Origin: Maylandia zebra
Lineage: Eukaryota; Chordata; Actinopteri; Cichliformes; Cichlidae
Direction of reading: 5' to 3'
Assembly: GCF_041146795.1 (NCBI RefSeq)
Contig: NC_135180.1
Location: 34,642,294-34,706,293 of the forward strand
Length of the DNA stretch: 64,000 bases
The notes under the pieces are model-generated. The model had not been told where the DNA came from. It ran no database searches and saw only the letters and a program-made list of their open reading frames with translations. Shown piece by piece: positions 26,465-44,000 of this stretch. Positions within the stretch are counted from its first letter, which is position 1. Each line of letters opens with the position of its first letter. The position numbers and the translations under genes were made by a program.

Positions 26465-27280
26465 CTAGGGAAAAACAACTGCCTGATTATTTTTCAGACA
26501 TTTTCGGTTACCATAAAATTCACATTTATAAGTTATTAGAGAAAGGCTTAAGATTAAATCATGGTAATGCTCACACAATCTCTGAGTATCAGCTTTGAAA
26601 GACTCGGATGCACGGAAACTCCCTCTACTAGACTATTAGTTGTATTAATAAGGAAGTGTTGGGCTGTTGTTAAAACAAAACACAAACATTAGAAATTAGA
26701 AAGAAATGTCAGAGAAAGCTCAAGTGGTTACAGTTCACATTAATTCAATTACTAGCAGAAGTCCAGACTGTAGATTTGATCTGAAGCCTTTATAAGAAAA
26801 AGAATACCACTGCTTGTCGTGCTTTAATATGATGAGTTAAAATGCCTTTTGCTGATATCTAACACATAAGAAATTTAACTAATATTCATTATTAAAGACT
26901 GAGTCCTCCTTCCCCCATGAGCTTATAAATGTTCAGGAAATGTCAGTCACATGGCGGTGCATATGTACAGTCAAACCATACACACAGCCTTAGATATCAT
27001 ACAACCCCAACACCGCGATCCAGAGTATAAGTAGTAGTAAGTAGTAATATAAGTAGTATAAGAAAGGTATCCCTCTGGTTAATGTTATTGTAGTTGAACA
27101 GATACAGTCAATAATAATTAGCAATTAGAAAAAAGTCTGCAAGTCAGTTTAAAACATTCAGTAGCTTAACAACGCTGATGCTGATGTTCTTTGGAAAAAA
27201 CAATATTCCATTACTAAAGAATAAAATGCCCCACAACATACAATGACATTCACTTCACGGGGAACTAAAAGTAAACTTAC
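26465..27280. other. rhbdd1 5' UTR intron
   Basis: Twelve bases upstream of the rhbdd1 ATG the minus strand has a good acceptor (TTTTTCCCTAG, AG at 26465-26466). A strong donor (CTGACA|GTAAGTTTAC) lies at 27279-27280. I infer a single intron between a non-coding first exon and the coding exon. Nothing else was recognised inside it. Confidence 0.55.
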
Positions 27281-27500
27281 TGTCAGCGCTGACAATCGTT
27301 GGAAACGCTTCCTCGTTCAGTTACTTTCGCTACCGCAAACTTTAACGTCAGCCCGGTGTTTAACCAGGTGAGCACAATTTAACGCTGATAAAAAACATAA
27401 AGTTTCACTTATATAACTCTTAATCAAACGTCAGCAAAACGTATTACTAGATATTTCATCATTTCTAGCATTTACCAGTAACAACTCGACAAGTTGGCGC
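27281..27500 (-). promoter_or_regulatory. rhbdd1: rhbdd1 non-coding first exon and promoter side
   Basis: The donor at 27279-27280 marks the end of a probable non-coding first exon lying to its right. The transcription start should fall within the next couple of hundred bases. The next gene (alpha-tubulin copy 1) points the opposite way, so the interval to about 28447 serves two divergent promoters. Confidence 0.4.
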
Positions 27501-27576
27501 TGTGTAAACGTCAGAGGTCACGTGACAATAACAAAGCGCAGCCGCATTCGGGTTTGCGAGGTAAAGGTCAGTTTTT

Positions 27577-27682
<106 letters not shown>

Positions 27683-27961
27683 AAAGGCAATAAAACAATA
27701 CCTACAAGAACCTATGATAATAACAACAACAATCACTCTGGCCAAGACAGGGGAAAAAGGGAGAAAGGCGCAATAAGAACAGTAAGCATTATTAGGGTAG
27801 GGTAAATCTACAGCTGGGTATTTAGAAAAACAGTATTTGGATGGATCGTAATAGATATAGTAGACTGAATAAACTTTATAGTTTTGAAATTAATCTAAAA
27901 ACAAACTTTGCCACTTGATAGTGATCTTAGTATATACATGGAATTAAGAGAACTTTAGAGC

Positions 27962-28035
27962 TTGAAGAAGCTTATCGGATGAGAGGTGAAACGTCTTCAA
28001 GAAACTTAAAGAAGTCCAGACGCTTTTTTCCCAAG
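27962..28035 (-). repeat. Dispersed repeat, copy 2 (inverted)
   Basis: Reverse complement of the repeat at 16350-16445 (GAGAGGTGAAACGTCTTC, AAGAAACTTAAAGAAGTCC). It lies just outside the left limit of the duplicated tubulin unit. Confidence 0.6.
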
Positions 28036-28299
28036 CTCGTTAGACTACGTTCAACATCCAGCGGGCGGTACGTAAAAACCGTTATAGAAATGTGGTCAGA
28101 GCGATTCTAAGGCTTTGTGAACTAGGGGGGTTAAGAAAGATATAGATTCACTAAAAATGTCGCTTTTAGTTATTATAATGTTAAATTATTATATTTTAAT
28201 TTATATACGTTATTTTACTTTATTCAGAATTAACCTGGCGGTTAACTTTCTTTTCTAAATTTTGGGGGGTTAAAATTAAGCATACCAGTGATCCACCTC

Positions 28300-28447
28300 C
28301 ACCCTATTGTTCAAGAAATGGTTCAATCCTCTTTAGGCGGGGAAAGCGTCATCTGCTTCATTATTTCCTGTTACGTCGACGCTTAACGGTCGGTTTGTAG
28401 GACTGAGATTTTTCAGCCATTTTTTAGCGTAAACACCAAAGAGCAAA
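28300..28447 (+). promoter_or_regulatory. tuba: Promoter and 5' UTR of alpha-tubulin copy 1
   Basis: This segment and 34862-35016 share blocks (AAGAAATGGTTC, CATTATTTCCT, TAACGGT.GGTTT, AACAAAATG or AGCAAAATG) but differ in between, as expected for duplicated promoters under partial constraint. No TATA box was identified. Confidence 0.45.
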
Positions 28448-31084
<2,637 letters not shown>

Positions 31085-31364
31085 GTTCATTGCAATAAAA
31101 TCATCAAAGTTATGCAAGTTCACTCAGAAGCACTGTTACATTGGTCTACCAAATCTTGTTACACATTCCTGTGTATAATTTTCAACTTTAAATAAATGTG
31201 GTGTTTTAATGCTATGTGAGAGTGTAACATGGAGACATGACCACTTTGTTTTGTAGTTCTGTTCTTTTAATATCAGCACTTTCTTTTATTAAGGTGCTGC
31301 TTAATAAAGAGTACATGAGCTGTTTAAAGAGAAGGTGTCAGTGCATTAATTTTTTTAAAACACT
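31085..31364 (+). terminator. tuba: 3' UTR and poly(A) signals of tubulin copy 1
   Basis: AATAAA-type signals occur just after the stop (GCAATAAAATC, about 31092) and about 110 bp further on (TTTAAATAAATGTGG). The sequence is identical to copy 2 up to CACATTCCTGTG (about 31173), then diverges abruptly. Confidence 0.6.
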
Positions 31365-31733
31365 TGTTACGTTTTGGTGTTGTCGGTGTGTTGCTTTTGT
31401 GTGACTGTCATGTGTTTCCTGTTTTACTTTGAAAGTCTGTGTTATTTTAGTGTGTTCAGTTTACGTTTCCTTGTCTCGTCAGGTCTAATTTGCCCCAGCT
31501 GTGTTTCCCTCCTGTGGTCCATTCCCTGATTGCTCCTTCTATGTATTTAAGCCCTGTGTTTCTGTATGTCATGGTCGCGATCTTCCCTCCCGTTGTAAAT
31601 AGTTTGACGTCTGGTGTTTGGTGATGTAAATAAATGTGGTGTTTTGCTTTAAATCTCGTTTTGGGATTATTTTTATTTTTCTTTTTTTTATTTTTCTGCG
31701 TTGCACCCCGGTTGCCTAGGCCGGGGTGTAACA
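31365..31733 (+). repeat. 5' LTR
   Basis: Contains a TATTTAAG TATA-like box (31544-31551) and an AATAAA signal (about 31630) before the 3' part, in the order expected of U3-R-U5. Terminal inverted repeat TGTTAC..GTAACA. Confidence 0.9.
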
Positions 31734-31753
31734 TATGGGGGCTCGTCCGGGAT

Positions 31754-32570
31754 CGCTGGAGGGTCCGAAGGAGGGACAGCTTCGGCCTTCTGTCTTCGCT
31801 GGAGGGTCCGAGGACCGCTTCAGCCTCCGTCTGTCTTCGCTGGAGGATCCGAGGGACCGCTCCAGCCTTCATCCGCCTTCGCTGGAGGATCCGAGGGACC
31901 GCTCCAGCCTTCTGCAGCTGGTGGGCTGCGTGTCCGTGTGTGCAGCTGGTGGGCTGCGTGTCCGTGTGTGCAGCTGGTGGGCTGCGTGTCCGTGTGTGCA
32001 GCTGGTGGGCTGCGGGTCCGTGTGTGCAGCTGGTGGGCTGCGGGTCCATGTGTGCAGCTGGTGGGCTGCTCATCCGCCTTCGCTGGAGCGTCCGAGGGAC
32101 CGCTCCAGCCTTCATCCGCCTCTGCTGGAGGGTCCGGGGGGACCGCACCAGCCTTCGTCGTCTGCTGGAGGGTCCGTGGGACCGCTCCAGCCTCCATCAG
32201 CTTCGTCTGCTTTCATCCGCCTTCGCCGGGGGGAGGGTCCGTGGGACCGCCCCAGCCTTTGTCGTCGCTGGAGGGTCCGTGGGACCGCTCCAGCCTTCAT
32301 CCGCCTTCGCTGGAGGGTCCGAGGGACCGCTCCAGCCTTCGTCGTTTGCTGGAGGGTCAGTGGGACCGCTCCAGCCTCCATCAGCTTCGTCTGCCTTCGC
32401 TTCAGCCTTCGTTTGTCTTCGCTGGAGGGTCCGTGGGACCGCTCCAGCCTTCGTCTGCCTTCGCTGGAGGGTCCGAGGGACCGCTCCAGCCTTCGTCGTC
32501 TGCTGGAGGGTCAGTGGGACCGCGCCAGCCTCCACCAGCCTTCATCCGCTTTTGATCAAACATTTTCACT
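31754..32570. repeat. Interior hairpin-repeat and 28-bp minisatellite array
   Basis: About 13 units of roughly 36-42 bp centre on GCTGGAGGGTCCG..GGGACCGCTCCAGC; each is an imperfect palindrome (outer arms GCTGGAG/CTCCAGC, inner arms GGTCC/GGACC, loop GAG or GTG). They are interrupted at about 31916-32068 by five to six copies of a 28-bp unit starting CAGCTGGTGGGCTGCG. The long open frames in several phases come from the repeats and are not credible genes. Confidence 0.85.
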
Positions 32571-32605
32571 TGGGGTTACATGTTTGATTTTTGGGTGGGG
32601 GGAAC

Positions 32606-32974
32606 TGTTACGTTTTGGTGTTGTCGGTGTGTTGCTTTTGTGTGACTGTCATGTGTTTCCTGTTTTACTTTGAAAGTCTGTGTTATTTTAGTGTGTTCAG
32701 TTTACGTTTCCTTGTCTCGTCAGGTCTAAGTTGCCCCAGCTGTGTTTCCCTCCTGTGGTCCATTCCCTGATTGCTCCTTCTATGTATTTAAGCCCTGTGT
32801 TTCTGTATGTCATGGTCGCGATCTTCCCCCCCGTTGTAAATAGTTTGACGTCTGGTGTTTGGTGATGTAAATAAATGTGGTGTTTTGCTTTAAATCTCGT
32901 TTTGGGATTATTTTTATTTTTCTTTTTTTTATTTTTCTGCGTTGCACCCCGGTTGCCTAGGCCGGGGTGTAACA
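32606..32974 (+). repeat. 3' LTR
   Basis: Nearly identical to the 5' LTR. I noticed CTAAGTTG in place of CTAATTTG and one extra C in the CCCTCCCG region. Followed directly by the CACT target-site duplication. Confidence 0.9.
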
Positions 32975-32978
32975 CACT

Positions 32979-33837
32979 AATACTCAAAAACTGTTAAGAA
33001 CAGTTTTAAAGCTTTACACCTTAAATATTTAAATACATAAAACAGCAGTTGCTTGGGGCTGTAAAATTTAATCTGGTTTCATCTAATTATGTGTTTGGGG
33101 CCTAGTGTGGAAAGTCTATAATATTTAAAAAAAAAACTAATTTGGGAATCAAAGGTGTGCATCCGGCAGTATATGCTGATGTGTCGTAATGTTTTTTTAG
33201 TTCTATCCCGAACGGCCACCACAGAAAAATGGAAAATAAAATACATCTTAAACATACATGCACAGTCAGCATATAAAACAATCATATTATTTCATCTAAA
33301 AAATATTTACTTTAGATAACTGAAGTGTGTTTTGTCGATACTGCCGCTGTTATCTTGTTTAAAAATAAGTTGGCAGAACGTTTAAATACCAGTCAAAATT
33401 CTTACCTCCTTCCATGTTTGTATATTGTTATCAAACACCCATGCTGATTCCCCACAGTGGTCACACTTAGAAACTACAAAACAGAATTAATCACATGCTT
33501 ACAGTATTAAATATTAAATATATTTAAGGCTGTGTGCTTTATACAGTCACTGGTACACTAATTTATTATTAAATTAAAGGACAATGATTTGGGAAATAGT
33601 TACCGCCACCCAACGGAGATATTAATATTATTTTAAGTTTTCATTATACCATCTTTTAGTAATGATGGACGGATTCTTTGATTCAATTTACTTTTTAAAA
33701 GTAATATTTCTGGGCAATATTCCCCCAAAAAGATATACCTAGTAAATAGGTCAAGTGATCAATTAAATTATATTTATTTTAAAAAGATGAGTAAACAAAT
33801 AAATACTTTAAGTGGTTGTAAGTAGAAATTACTTAAT
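32979..33837. other. Spacer downstream of tubulin copy 1
   Basis: AT-rich sequence with patches alignable to the spacer after copy 2 (for example TTTCATCTAATTATG..GGGGCCT near 33075-33105, against TTTCATTTAATTATG..GAGGCCT near 39277-39304). No gene seen. Confidence 0.55.
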
Positions 33838-34137
33838 AATCGTAACTACAAGCAGGCACTGCCTGCCAAACATGTTCAGAGGCTTCAGCGGAAGAGGTTT
33901 AACCTCCCGCTCTGTCTCACCGGTTTCTGGCATCGATTGTAAACACGTGCGCCAGGTGTAGCTCACCGTTTCTCCGTCAATTATTCAGGAATCCTACCTA
34001 GGATCAGCTTTCTCGTCTCACAAACACAAACCTGTTTCATTTAGCTCGCAGTTTTCTACACTCTACAAACTGTATAGCTTTCCTGCCGCCAACGATCATT
34101 ACCCGGACTGCCGGAGCATCTGTTGCTTATAGGAACA
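33838..34137. promoter_or_regulatory. Conserved non-coding block, copy A
   Basis: About 300 bp, strongly similar to 39592-39905 although the surrounding spacers are far more diverged. Shared elements include a CACGTG E-box (33944-33949), CACCGTTTCTCCGTCAATTA, and the inverted motif GTTGCTTATAGGAAC (34122-34136), which resembles an RFX X-box. Such conservation suggests a regulatory element or the first exon of an unrecognised transcript. Confidence 0.5.
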
Positions 34138-34861
34138 GCGGCATATAGATGGGAAGTTTTTGTTTTGTTTTGTTTTCATAATTTTGAACTTCGTATTGTT
34201 GGCTTAAAAAAACCTTTCTGTAAACAACGTGATCATTGAACGACAACACAATAATATAGACATAATAATATAAAGGGAAATGTGAGTAAATGTGAAGCAG
34301 CGAGTATACTGTGTTTTTATGAAGAAAATAAATACGTATAAAAAGAGAAAGAAAACAAAAACACATCAATTTATACAAAGGGATTGCTTGGTGGGATACA
34401 CCTTTGTATTTTTGCATAGAACAATAGTCTTGATCGATTTCTTTTCGCAGTGTGACCTGTTTGGCTGTTTCATCTTTTCACGTATGTAATTGAAGGCAGA
34501 GCTATGAAGACACAGAAAGAAACACATTTTTAAATTCAGTTTTATTGTACTAATACTGTATTAAAATTTTAATTACTTGGTTGTACTCAAATTGTTAAAA
34601 GTTATACATGAGTTACATTTATCATCCAAACCGCCAGGAGGCGATACGTAAAATGATTCTAGAAATGCGGTCCGAGGAAGTCAGGGCGAATCTAAGGGTC
34701 TAGAAATTAGGGAGCCATTAAAGATATTTGTACGTTTAAAATTTACATTTTTTTATTATATAATTAATAGAAGACGCATTTTGCTTTATTTTGGATTAAT
34801 CTAGTGATTAGTTTTTTTGTTTTTGGATAAAATTAAGCATATTGTAATCCGCGCACCTCCT
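34138..34861. other. Spacer between the duplicated units
   Basis: AT-rich linker holding the junction of units A and B (about 34624). No coding sequence was recognised. Similarity to the upstream flank of copy 1 starts at CATCCAAACCGCCAGG. Confidence 0.5.
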
Positions 34862-35016
34862 AATTTATAAGAAATGGTTCGGTCCCGTCCGCAAGCCAGG
34901 CGCGAAAGCGCTGTCTGCGTCATTATTTCCTCTTAGATCGGCTCCTAACGGTTGGTTTGGAGGATTTGTTGTCGAGTTTTTCTTCCTATTCTTTACTCTA
35001 AGGACCAACGAACAAA
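34862..35016 (+). promoter_or_regulatory. tuba: Promoter and 5' UTR of alpha-tubulin copy 2
   Basis: Diverged partner of 28300-28447, more CpG-rich (GCCAGGCGCGAAAGCGC). Shares CATTATTTCCT and TAACGGTTGGTTTG with it. The difference in promoter sequence suggests the two near-identical proteins may be expressed differently. Confidence 0.45.
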
Positions 35017-38453
<3,437 letters not shown>

Positions 38454-38720
38454 GTTCATTGCAATAAAATCATCAAAGTTATGCAAGTTCACTCAGAAGC
38501 ACTGTTACATTGGTCTACCAAATCTTGTTACACATTCCTGTGGAGGAGAGTGCATATTTTTCATCTGTGAATAAATGCGTATGAAAATTAAAATGCATTG
38601 TTTTTATTTGACATAAGAGTGTAACATGGAGACATGACGACTTCATTTTGTAGTTTTATTCCTTCAACGTCATCAGTTTTTTCTTCCAGGTGCTGCTGAT
38701 CTTTAACAACGAGTACATGA
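38454..38720 (+). terminator. tuba: 3' UTR and poly(A) signals of tubulin copy 2
   Basis: Starts with the same sequence as copy 1 (GCAATAAAATCATC). After CACATTCCTGTG (38543) it departs to a different sequence containing GAATAAATGCG. Further on, patches such as GTGTAACATGGAGACATGAC are shared at lower similarity. Confidence 0.6.
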
Positions 38721-39591
38721 GCGATTAAAAATCAAACTTGATATCTACTTGACTAGCGATTGAGATGAATCATTTTCATAATTTCTACATCTACTCAAGA
38801 GCTCCAAAGTGTTTTACAGGTTTGCTTTACAATATAAAGAACAGAGGTATTTATTGTCTGAAAAGCTGAACTCTTAACGAGAGTGTTACAATGGAAGGTG
38901 GCTTCTGATTGTAGATTGTATGACTAAAATAAGATCTGAAGGTCAGGATCAGCCCACAGACCATCTCAATATGACTTCTGATGTCATTTAAAGGAAAACT
39001 GGAAACAAACCCTCCTGAGAGGGAAAAAAAATGGATAGCCTTGGAGCTTGAGATTAAATCAATTTAATAAAGTTGTACTGCCACTGACTCATTTCAACAG
39101 ACTAAACTGTGTGCAAATAAATTATCAGTGACAAACTGAAACACCTTTATTTATGTAGCACTAACCAACCATAAAGATTTAAAAGTATTAGATCAAAGTT
39201 GTCAGTAACAGACACAAGACAAGTCAGCTTCTCTGACATGCTGATCATTTCTTCGTGCTCTATCAAATTGAATCTAGTTTCATTTAATTATGCATTTGAG
39301 GCCTGGTGATGAAATTCAGTCACATACAGTCTGCATTTTAAACCAATCATTATATTTATTCAAAATGTGTCCTTTAGCTAACTGAAATGTGTTTTGCTTT
39401 GTTAGCAATAAAAACATTAATACAGTTTTTGAAAGCATTCTTTCTTTTCAATATTTGTCCCAAAGCATCTACCTAATAATAATAATAATCATCAACATCA
39501 TCATCATAGGGCAATTTATTAAATTATGATTTTATTACTTACTCTTAAAAAAAAACCCCAAGGTATTCATTCGTAAGTCGAAATGTTAATA
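38721..39591. other. Spacer downstream of tubulin copy 2
   Basis: AT-rich sequence with an AAT/CAT-type simple repeat near 39476-39508. No gene seen. Confidence 0.55.
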
Positions 39592-39905
39592 ATCGTAACT
39601 AAAAGCAGGTACTGCCAGCCGAACATGTTCAGAGGCTGCAGCGGAAGAGGTTCAACCTCCAGTTCTGTCTCAACGGTTTCTGGCATCGATTGTAAACACG
39701 TGTGCCAGGTGCAGCTCACCGTTTCTCCGTCAATTATTCAGGAACGCAACGCCTCCCTGCGATCACCTTTCCCGTCTCACAAACACAAACCTGTTTCATT
39801 TAGTTCGGTGTTTTCTACACTCTACAAACTGTATAGCTTTCCTGCCGCCAATGATCGCTACCCGGACCACAGCTGCCGGAGAGGCTGTTGCTATAGGAAC
39901 AGCGG
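39592..39905. promoter_or_regulatory. Conserved non-coding block, copy B
   Basis: Partner of 33838-34137. Retains CACGTG (39697-39702), CACCGTTTCTCCGTCAATTA and GTTGCTATAGGAAC (39887-39900). A 151-codon open frame crosses it (39583-40038), but the equivalent frame is not kept in copy A and shows no family resemblance, so I do not call a gene. Confidence 0.5.
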
Positions 39906-40659
39906 CACACAAGGCAGACAGACAGACAGGAAGATGTCAATTAGATTATTGCCGGAAGAAACATGGTTCTCCCTTCAAAATAAAAGCGGGTCCCATCGCA
40001 AAGGAGACCCAAAACTAAGGAAAAACAAAAGAAAGTAAATAAATAAATAAAAGTAATGTAAAAAAGATAACAAAAAATAAATAAAAATGTCCCCAGAAAT
40101 ATGAATTTAAAACATTACAGATAATTACCTTTTTATTTACTTAAAAGAAGAAAAGTCAGATTAAACTGCTTATATCCTGCTGACCAGTAGAATTGAATGT
40201 CTTTTAAGTTACATAGTGTTTCAAAATAACTTCACTACAGAGTCTTTGTCATTTGTATAAATTAAGGTGACTATATATATATATATATATTTAAATATAT
40301 AAAATTTGAATCTGTATTGTTTTGATATTGTATTAAAATCTACATTTAATCTAGTCCAAAATTGACATCACAATCGCATAAGTCTTCCAAATCATATTAA
40401 GTGGCTAAGAAGCATTGTTGAATATTACTTTGAAAGCAGGCAGAGGAAGTGCAGTTTGTCCCGCAGGTTGCACTTGACGGTGACAGTAAGGCTGGAGCGG
40501 GAATAGCCGGAGAGCCGAGGCAGGTAAAAGTGTGTATGTGTTTGTATGATGAGACAGAAAGGGGTAACGGCGTGAAGAAGAGAGGGAGAGAGGTGAAAGG
40601 AGGACAAAGCAGACGAGTGAGAGTTGGAAAAACAGAAGAGATAACAAAAGGAGGAAAGG
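39906..40659 (+). promoter_or_regulatory. eml2: eml2 upstream region and 5' UTR
   Basis: Contains AT-rich repeats (AAATAAAT, TATATA near 40271-40290) and then a purine-rich stretch (about 40555-40660) leading to the eml2 long-form start. The 5' UTR extent is unknown. The short open frames across it are not supported as proteins. Confidence 0.35.
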
Positions 40660-41013
40660 ATGTCGGAGCGGGTAGCTTCGTGTGGGAGCCTGTATGACAG
40701 CACCAACCTGCTGCTACAGTACTGCAACAACGGTGAGCTGCCTCTCATTCCTCTCCATCACACACAACAGGGGGAAAATAAAAAACCACCGCCGTCCAGA
40801 CAGCTGCACAGCTCTCCAATTTCATTCAGAAAAATCGAGAAAACAAACAAACATGTTTTTGCATTCTTCTAGAGGACGTTTTAAAATATATTTCAAAAAT
40901 ATCAGAAGAGATGTTGAAAATATTTAGTGTCTTCTGATTTTGCTTACGTGGTTTGTGTTTGTGTAATGAGCTTTGTATGATTTTACTCTTTTATCATATT
41001 AGATTACTGCTGG

Positions 41014-41070
<57 letters not shown>

Positions 41071-44000
41071 TGTGTATATGCGTGTATATATAATGTACAT
41101 AGCTGTCAACGTACAGTTTTTTAGTTGCAACAATAAAAACAGATGAACACATTTTAAGTGAACTGCGTTTGAAGGCACAAAGGTTTCGATAATTTTAATC
41201 TGTTTATTTATTTATTTTATTTATTACAATTTAGATATGGCTTATATTCATTTCAAAAGTTCTCAGCTGTTTGACACTTTCAGGATCTCTTTCTGACAGC
41301 GTTGTGTTTTTAATAGTTACAGAGTAAAATTTATTGAGTTATCATCACTAAGTCATTTACATGAGTGAAGAACCACACTTTAGGGCTACAAACCGCTGTT
41401 AGAAATACAATTGACCTGTTGCCTTTAGCACTAAAGTGGTGGAGGGATTGTGGTTGCCATCATGAATAGGAACTTTGTCTTGTTCGCAATATCAGCAGCT
41501 TAATTTTTTACACTCATGGCCATTTGACAGTTTCCTTACCCCCCGCCTCGTCTGCCTGTGTCGGTCACATCCTGGTTAACAAATATGATGCAAATGCTCG
41601 CCTGATGCTGCTAGAATAGATCGTATCTGTGGTCACGCTGGAGGATTGTGACAGGCGTACGAGGTGGTGATGAGTTTCTAAGGCTGTTTTAGACAAATTG
41701 TCTCTGTGGAGAGATTCATGTGGAGATGCGAATACCATCAGTGGAGCAGTTTAAGGCGTTTGAACTGTTGTTATCTTAGGGAAGTATCTGTGGATTGCAT
41801 TAACCCTGCAGTCAACTAAACTTCACAGACAGCCATATTGAGAAGCAGGTGGGGAGACAGTGAGGGGTCGTGAGAGTCTGATCAGAGCTGTGATGTGTGT
41901 TATCCAAGAAGGAGCATGTGCCAATCAAAGCATTTGGTGGAGGCGGTGGTCCAAAGCCTCCTGCAGCTTCCTGGATCATAACGATTTCAGTTAAACTGTA
42001 AGACAAATGCACAGCCTCGGCTCGTTGATCTTCACAGTAGCTGAGCTCAAATTAAAACAAAAAGAGGAAAATTTTGCTTGTAAGTTACAGTGGAGGCTTG
42101 TTGAGTGACAGCTGGTCCTGCAGCTGAGGGTCAACTGCTTTATTTGGACCACTTTGGACGCATAATGACTGGCTTTTTGGCTTCTTCACTTTAAATGTTA
42201 AAACAAAAATAGCACTTTGATTTAAATCAGCAGTTAATAATATGAATACATTGCTGTTTTTTTATATGTAGGTTATTGTCATCTGATAAAACTGACAAGT
42301 TTCCTTTTTGGACTATTTATTTGAAGGACAAGTGGGTACGTTAATGAGGTGTCACAGTGTGCCATGAAGGCTGTAGGTTCTCATCCAATTAAATGCAGGC
42401 AGATTTCGTACATTATGGTTGCTGTATTATTTTCAGACTGTATTTTTTTTACCTGCTATTCACCACAGCATTTTCATGCACGGACATGCCATGGGGTTGT
42501 TTTTAGCTGGTTTGGATTGTGACTTTGAGTGGGGACTCTACTGCTAAAATTATTGAAAGCAAAAACAGAAGTAATTTGCACCCTCCTTGGTCAACAGGGT
42601 GAAGCACAGTATTTAATCTGTGTCTGGATACTGCAGTCAGACAATAAACAGTGTTTAGTTTTAAACTAGGTGCTGAAATATGCCTGTGTGAAGTGTGAAT
42701 CAGTCATAAGAATAACATGAAGGTGTCTTATTGCAGGTAGCAGGCTGCAGGTAGACAGGAATGAACTAAGTGGAGAACAGAGTGTGTTATAATTCTGTTA
42801 GTAGACTCTGTTAGCAACAGGAAGCTCTAGAGAGTTTAACATAGCCAAAATGTGTAATCTTTTATGTGTCTATTGAAGCACCCTGTTTCGTTCCCTTTCC
42901 TTTGACCTGTCTGTCAATCTTCTTGTATCTGCCATCTGTCCTCTCACTGCTGTAACCAGAGATCCTCCATCTTCATCCGATCTGTTGTCATGTCCTGGTC
43001 AACGCTTGAGCCAAATGCAGTTTGGATTCTCCAGTGTTTAAAAAATTTTCTAGTCAAATTAAACACATAGTCTCTTTGAACATGTTGAACGTCTGGCTCC
43101 AATAAAGCTGGATGTTCTATTTGTAGGGCAGTATAATGAGTTAGTTTAGCATTTCCAGTACTGACAGGTTTTATAGCTTTTATCTAAATGATGCTGTTGA
43201 GGTAAATACAACACATCAGGCTTCTTTATACATTCTGTCTCAGTCCTCAGAGCTTTTACTCTTGAGCTCATTTCAGAATTGCACAGTTGTCCTTTGAATC
43301 GAATATACTTGTTCATATTGTGACACTTTAGCACAGAGACATATGAGGACACACTGTACAGGCATTAAGTGATTCTCAGCTATTAAAGTCTGCACACAGA
43401 CGTCGTTAATGGCCTCACAATAAATTTCAGTGTGCCTCACTTCTCTCCGTGCTGTTGTTTTAGAGTCGACAGGAGGTTTACGCTACTAACTAGCAATTTA
43501 GTTTGTTTTGTTATTTGGGTTCCGGTTTTAATAATAGTTTGCATTTCATATGCAAATTTAATTTGGTCATCAGTGGGGAATGAAAAAGATTTTTAACTAA
43601 ATCTCATATCTCACTATTTTATCTGAAGAAACAAGACTCTAAATGGGCCATTTCCCTTTGCACATCCATATTTTATGAGTCATCTTTGTTGCAGTGGTGT
43701 ATTTAACAACATGCACCTGTTACAAGGTGACAAGGTGATTAGCAACACAGGGGCACCACAGGGGACTGTCCTCTCCCCCTTCCTCTTCACCCTCTACACC
43801 ACAGACTTCAGCCACTGCACAGAGACCTGCCATCTTCAGAAGTTTTCTGATGACTCTGCGGTGGTTGGATGCATCAGCAGGGATGATGAGACAGAGTACC
43901 GGGCTGTGGTCGACTCCTTTGTCACGTGGTGTGAGCAGAATCATCTGCAGCTCAACGTGGCAAAGACCAAGGAACTGATCGTGGACTTCAGGAAGACCAG

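Larger units (their letters stand above)
31365..32974 (+). mobile_element. Non-autonomous LTR retroelement (TRIM-like), complete
   Basis: Two 369-bp LTRs (31365-31733 and 32606-32974) start TGTTACG and end GTAACA, differ at only about two positions, and are flanked by the 4-bp duplication CACT (31361-31364 and 32975-32978). A primer-binding site TGGGGGCTCGTCCGGGAT (31736-31753), complementary to the 3' end of tRNA-Pro, lies two bases after the 5' LTR. A purine-rich tract (GGGTGGGGGGAAC) precedes the 3' LTR. The 0.87-kb interior has no gag, pol or env; it is tandem repeats. tRNA-Pro priming and a 4-bp target duplication are features of gammaretrovirus-like (ERV1) elements, so this is probably a deletion derivative mobilised in trans by such an element. 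Near-identical LTRs mean a recent insertion. Confidence 0.9.

Noticed and set aside
31456-32673. Several 200-317 residue open frames on both strands
   Set aside because: They cross the LTR element's tandem repeats, where the unit sequence lacks stops in most frames. Composition is repetitive and no protein family is recognisable.
39583-40038. 151-codon open frame before eml2
   Set aside because: Crosses conserved block B, but the matching frame is not maintained in block A and the residues resemble no family. Treated as non-coding.
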